A stretch of 64,000 nt of DNA. Source: Algimonas ampicilliniresistens. GTDB taxonomy: Bacteria; Pseudomonadota; Alphaproteobacteria; Caulobacterales; Maricaulaceae. Made by a program: the position numbers and the translations under genes. Positions within the stretch are counted from its first letter, which is position 1, and each line of letters opens with the position of its first letter. The DNA lies in NCBI RefSeq assembly GCF_030159955.1, contig NZ_BSNK01000001.1:248001-312000 (forward strand). The letters run 5' to 3'. This document shows, piece by piece, positions 63,471 to 64,000 of the stretch. A model generated the notes under the pieces. That model did no database searches and had not been told where the DNA came from. It saw only the letters and a program-made list of their open reading frames with translations.

Positions 63471-64000
63471 TCAGTCCGTCAACATGCCGAGCGACTGATA
63501 GACGGCTTTCCTGATCTTCGCATGGGCAGCACCGTCAAACGGCATGACCTGCGTGAGGAACACGACCGTCAGATCATTTTCAGGGTCGACCCAAAAGAGT
63601 GTGCTTGCCGCGCCGTCCCAGAAAAACTCCCCCGTCACACCAAACGGCTCGGTCTCATCCTTTGGCGGATCCACACGGACAGCCATACCGAGGCCGTAGC
63701 CTATCTGCCCCTTGAATGGCAGAAAGTCTTTTGCGGTTAAATCGTCCGGAAGATGGTCGCGCGACATTAAGGCTAGCGTTTCAGGTTTGAGTATCTGCAC
63801 GCCGTCTAGAGTACCCTCATTTTGAAGCATCTGGGCAAAGCGCATATAGTCGTCGGCTGTTCCGATCAGGCCATGACCCCCATTAATTTGCACGGGTTTG
63901 GCAGGCCAGAGACCATAGACGGCTTGGTCTGGTTGGCGGGTTAACTCGTTAGCTTCATTTCGAGCATAGCCGGCGGCGACTCGGGCTTTTTCATTGGCTG
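63471..64000 (-). CDS. Beta-lactamase-family serine hydrolase, C-terminal part
   Basis: The minus-strand frame is open from the stop at 63471 to the right edge (176 codons) and the start lies outside. GHGLIGTADDYMRFAQMLQNEGTLDGVQILKPETLALM is typical of class C beta-lactamase-related esterases and peptidases, and GYGLGMAVRVDPP...FWDGAASTLFWVDPENDLTVVFLTQ closes the domain. The catalytic SxxK motif would be outside the window. It is convergent with the TIM-barrel gene, with a gap of four bases. Confidence 0.9.
   Translation of the reverse strand, partial: ANEKARVAAGYARNEANELTRQPDQAVYGLWPAKPVQINGGHGLIGTADDYMRFAQMLQNEGTLDGVQILKPETLALMSRDHLPDDLTAKDFLPFKGQIGYGLGMAVRVDPPKDETEPFGVTGEFFWDGAASTLFWVDPENDLTVVFLTQVMPFDGAAHAKIRKAVYQSLGMLTD

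Noticed and set aside
1-64000. tRNA, rRNA, CRISPR arrays, insertion sequences, prophage or integration sites
   Set aside because: No tRNA-like cloverleaf, regular spaced repeats, transposase or integrase signature was recognised on either strand.

Overview
The window reads as chromosomal DNA of an aerobic, probably marine alphaproteobacterium. The support is a cbb3-type (ccoNOQP-fix) respiratory operon, an alpha-type 5-aminolevulinate synthase (HemA), large TonB-dependent receptors, tryptophan-halogenase-like flavoproteins sitting next to a receptor, and sugar loci under LacI-family control. This gene mix suggests a relative of Maricaulales/Hyphomonadales or Caulobacterales; that placement is inference. 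No rRNA, tRNA, CRISPR array, insertion sequence or phage gene was seen.

Positions 1-9554 hold micro-oxic respiration and haem synthesis. On the minus strand lie ccoN-ccoO-ccoQ-ccoP-ccoG-fixH-fixI (fixI runs off the left edge), then hemN with a JmjC/cupin-like protein, and divergently hemA. Two nearly identical 16-bp Crp/Fnr-type palindromes sit before ccoN and between the JmjC-like gene and hemA. Positions 9663-19897 form a lipid/ester locus: a WS/DGAT acyltransferase, three alpha/beta hydrolases, a TonB-dependent receptor, a TetR regulator, an acyl-CoA ligase and an MFS transporter. Positions 19852-25670 hold a MarR regulator and a tyrosine/homogentisate catabolic operon (hppD, a VOC protein, an unknown gene, maiA, fahA, scoAB) in which homogentisate dioxygenase (hmgA) is absent. 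Positions 25936-29740 hold a lone receiver-domain protein, a two-part DUF4212/sodium-solute symporter and a cupin protein.

Positions 29881-36028 encode envelope proteins of unclear purpose: a TPR protein with an adenylate-cyclase-type N-terminus, a small lipoprotein, a secreted trypsin-like protease whose catalytic domain appears to be interrupted by a WD40-like propeller, a secreted jelly-roll-like protein and a secreted TPR protein. Two carbohydrate loci follow and meet tail to tail at their LacI genes (about 49460). The first (36079-49459) has a GH3 lipoprotein, a 1043-residue TonB-dependent receptor, four head-to-tail halogenase-like genes and a LacI regulator, and carries repeated GTTAGCGGTAAC-type operators. 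The second (49468-55776) is a LacI regulator divergent from a GH3-xylB-xylA operon, i.e. release of xylose from xylosides and its isomerase-route catabolism.

Positions 56564-63466 hold an operon with a Gfo/Idh/MocA dehydrogenase, two TIM-barrel epimerase-like proteins, an MFS transporter and a GMC oxidoreductase with its small subunit. It resembles systems that oxidise sugars to 3-keto intermediates and is preceded by a strong promoter overlapped by a LacI-type palindrome. A beta-lactamase-family serine hydrolase runs off the right edge. The most unusual items are the split protease-propeller, the halogenase-like array with one paralogue that has lost its catalytic residues, and the homogentisate operon without hmgA.
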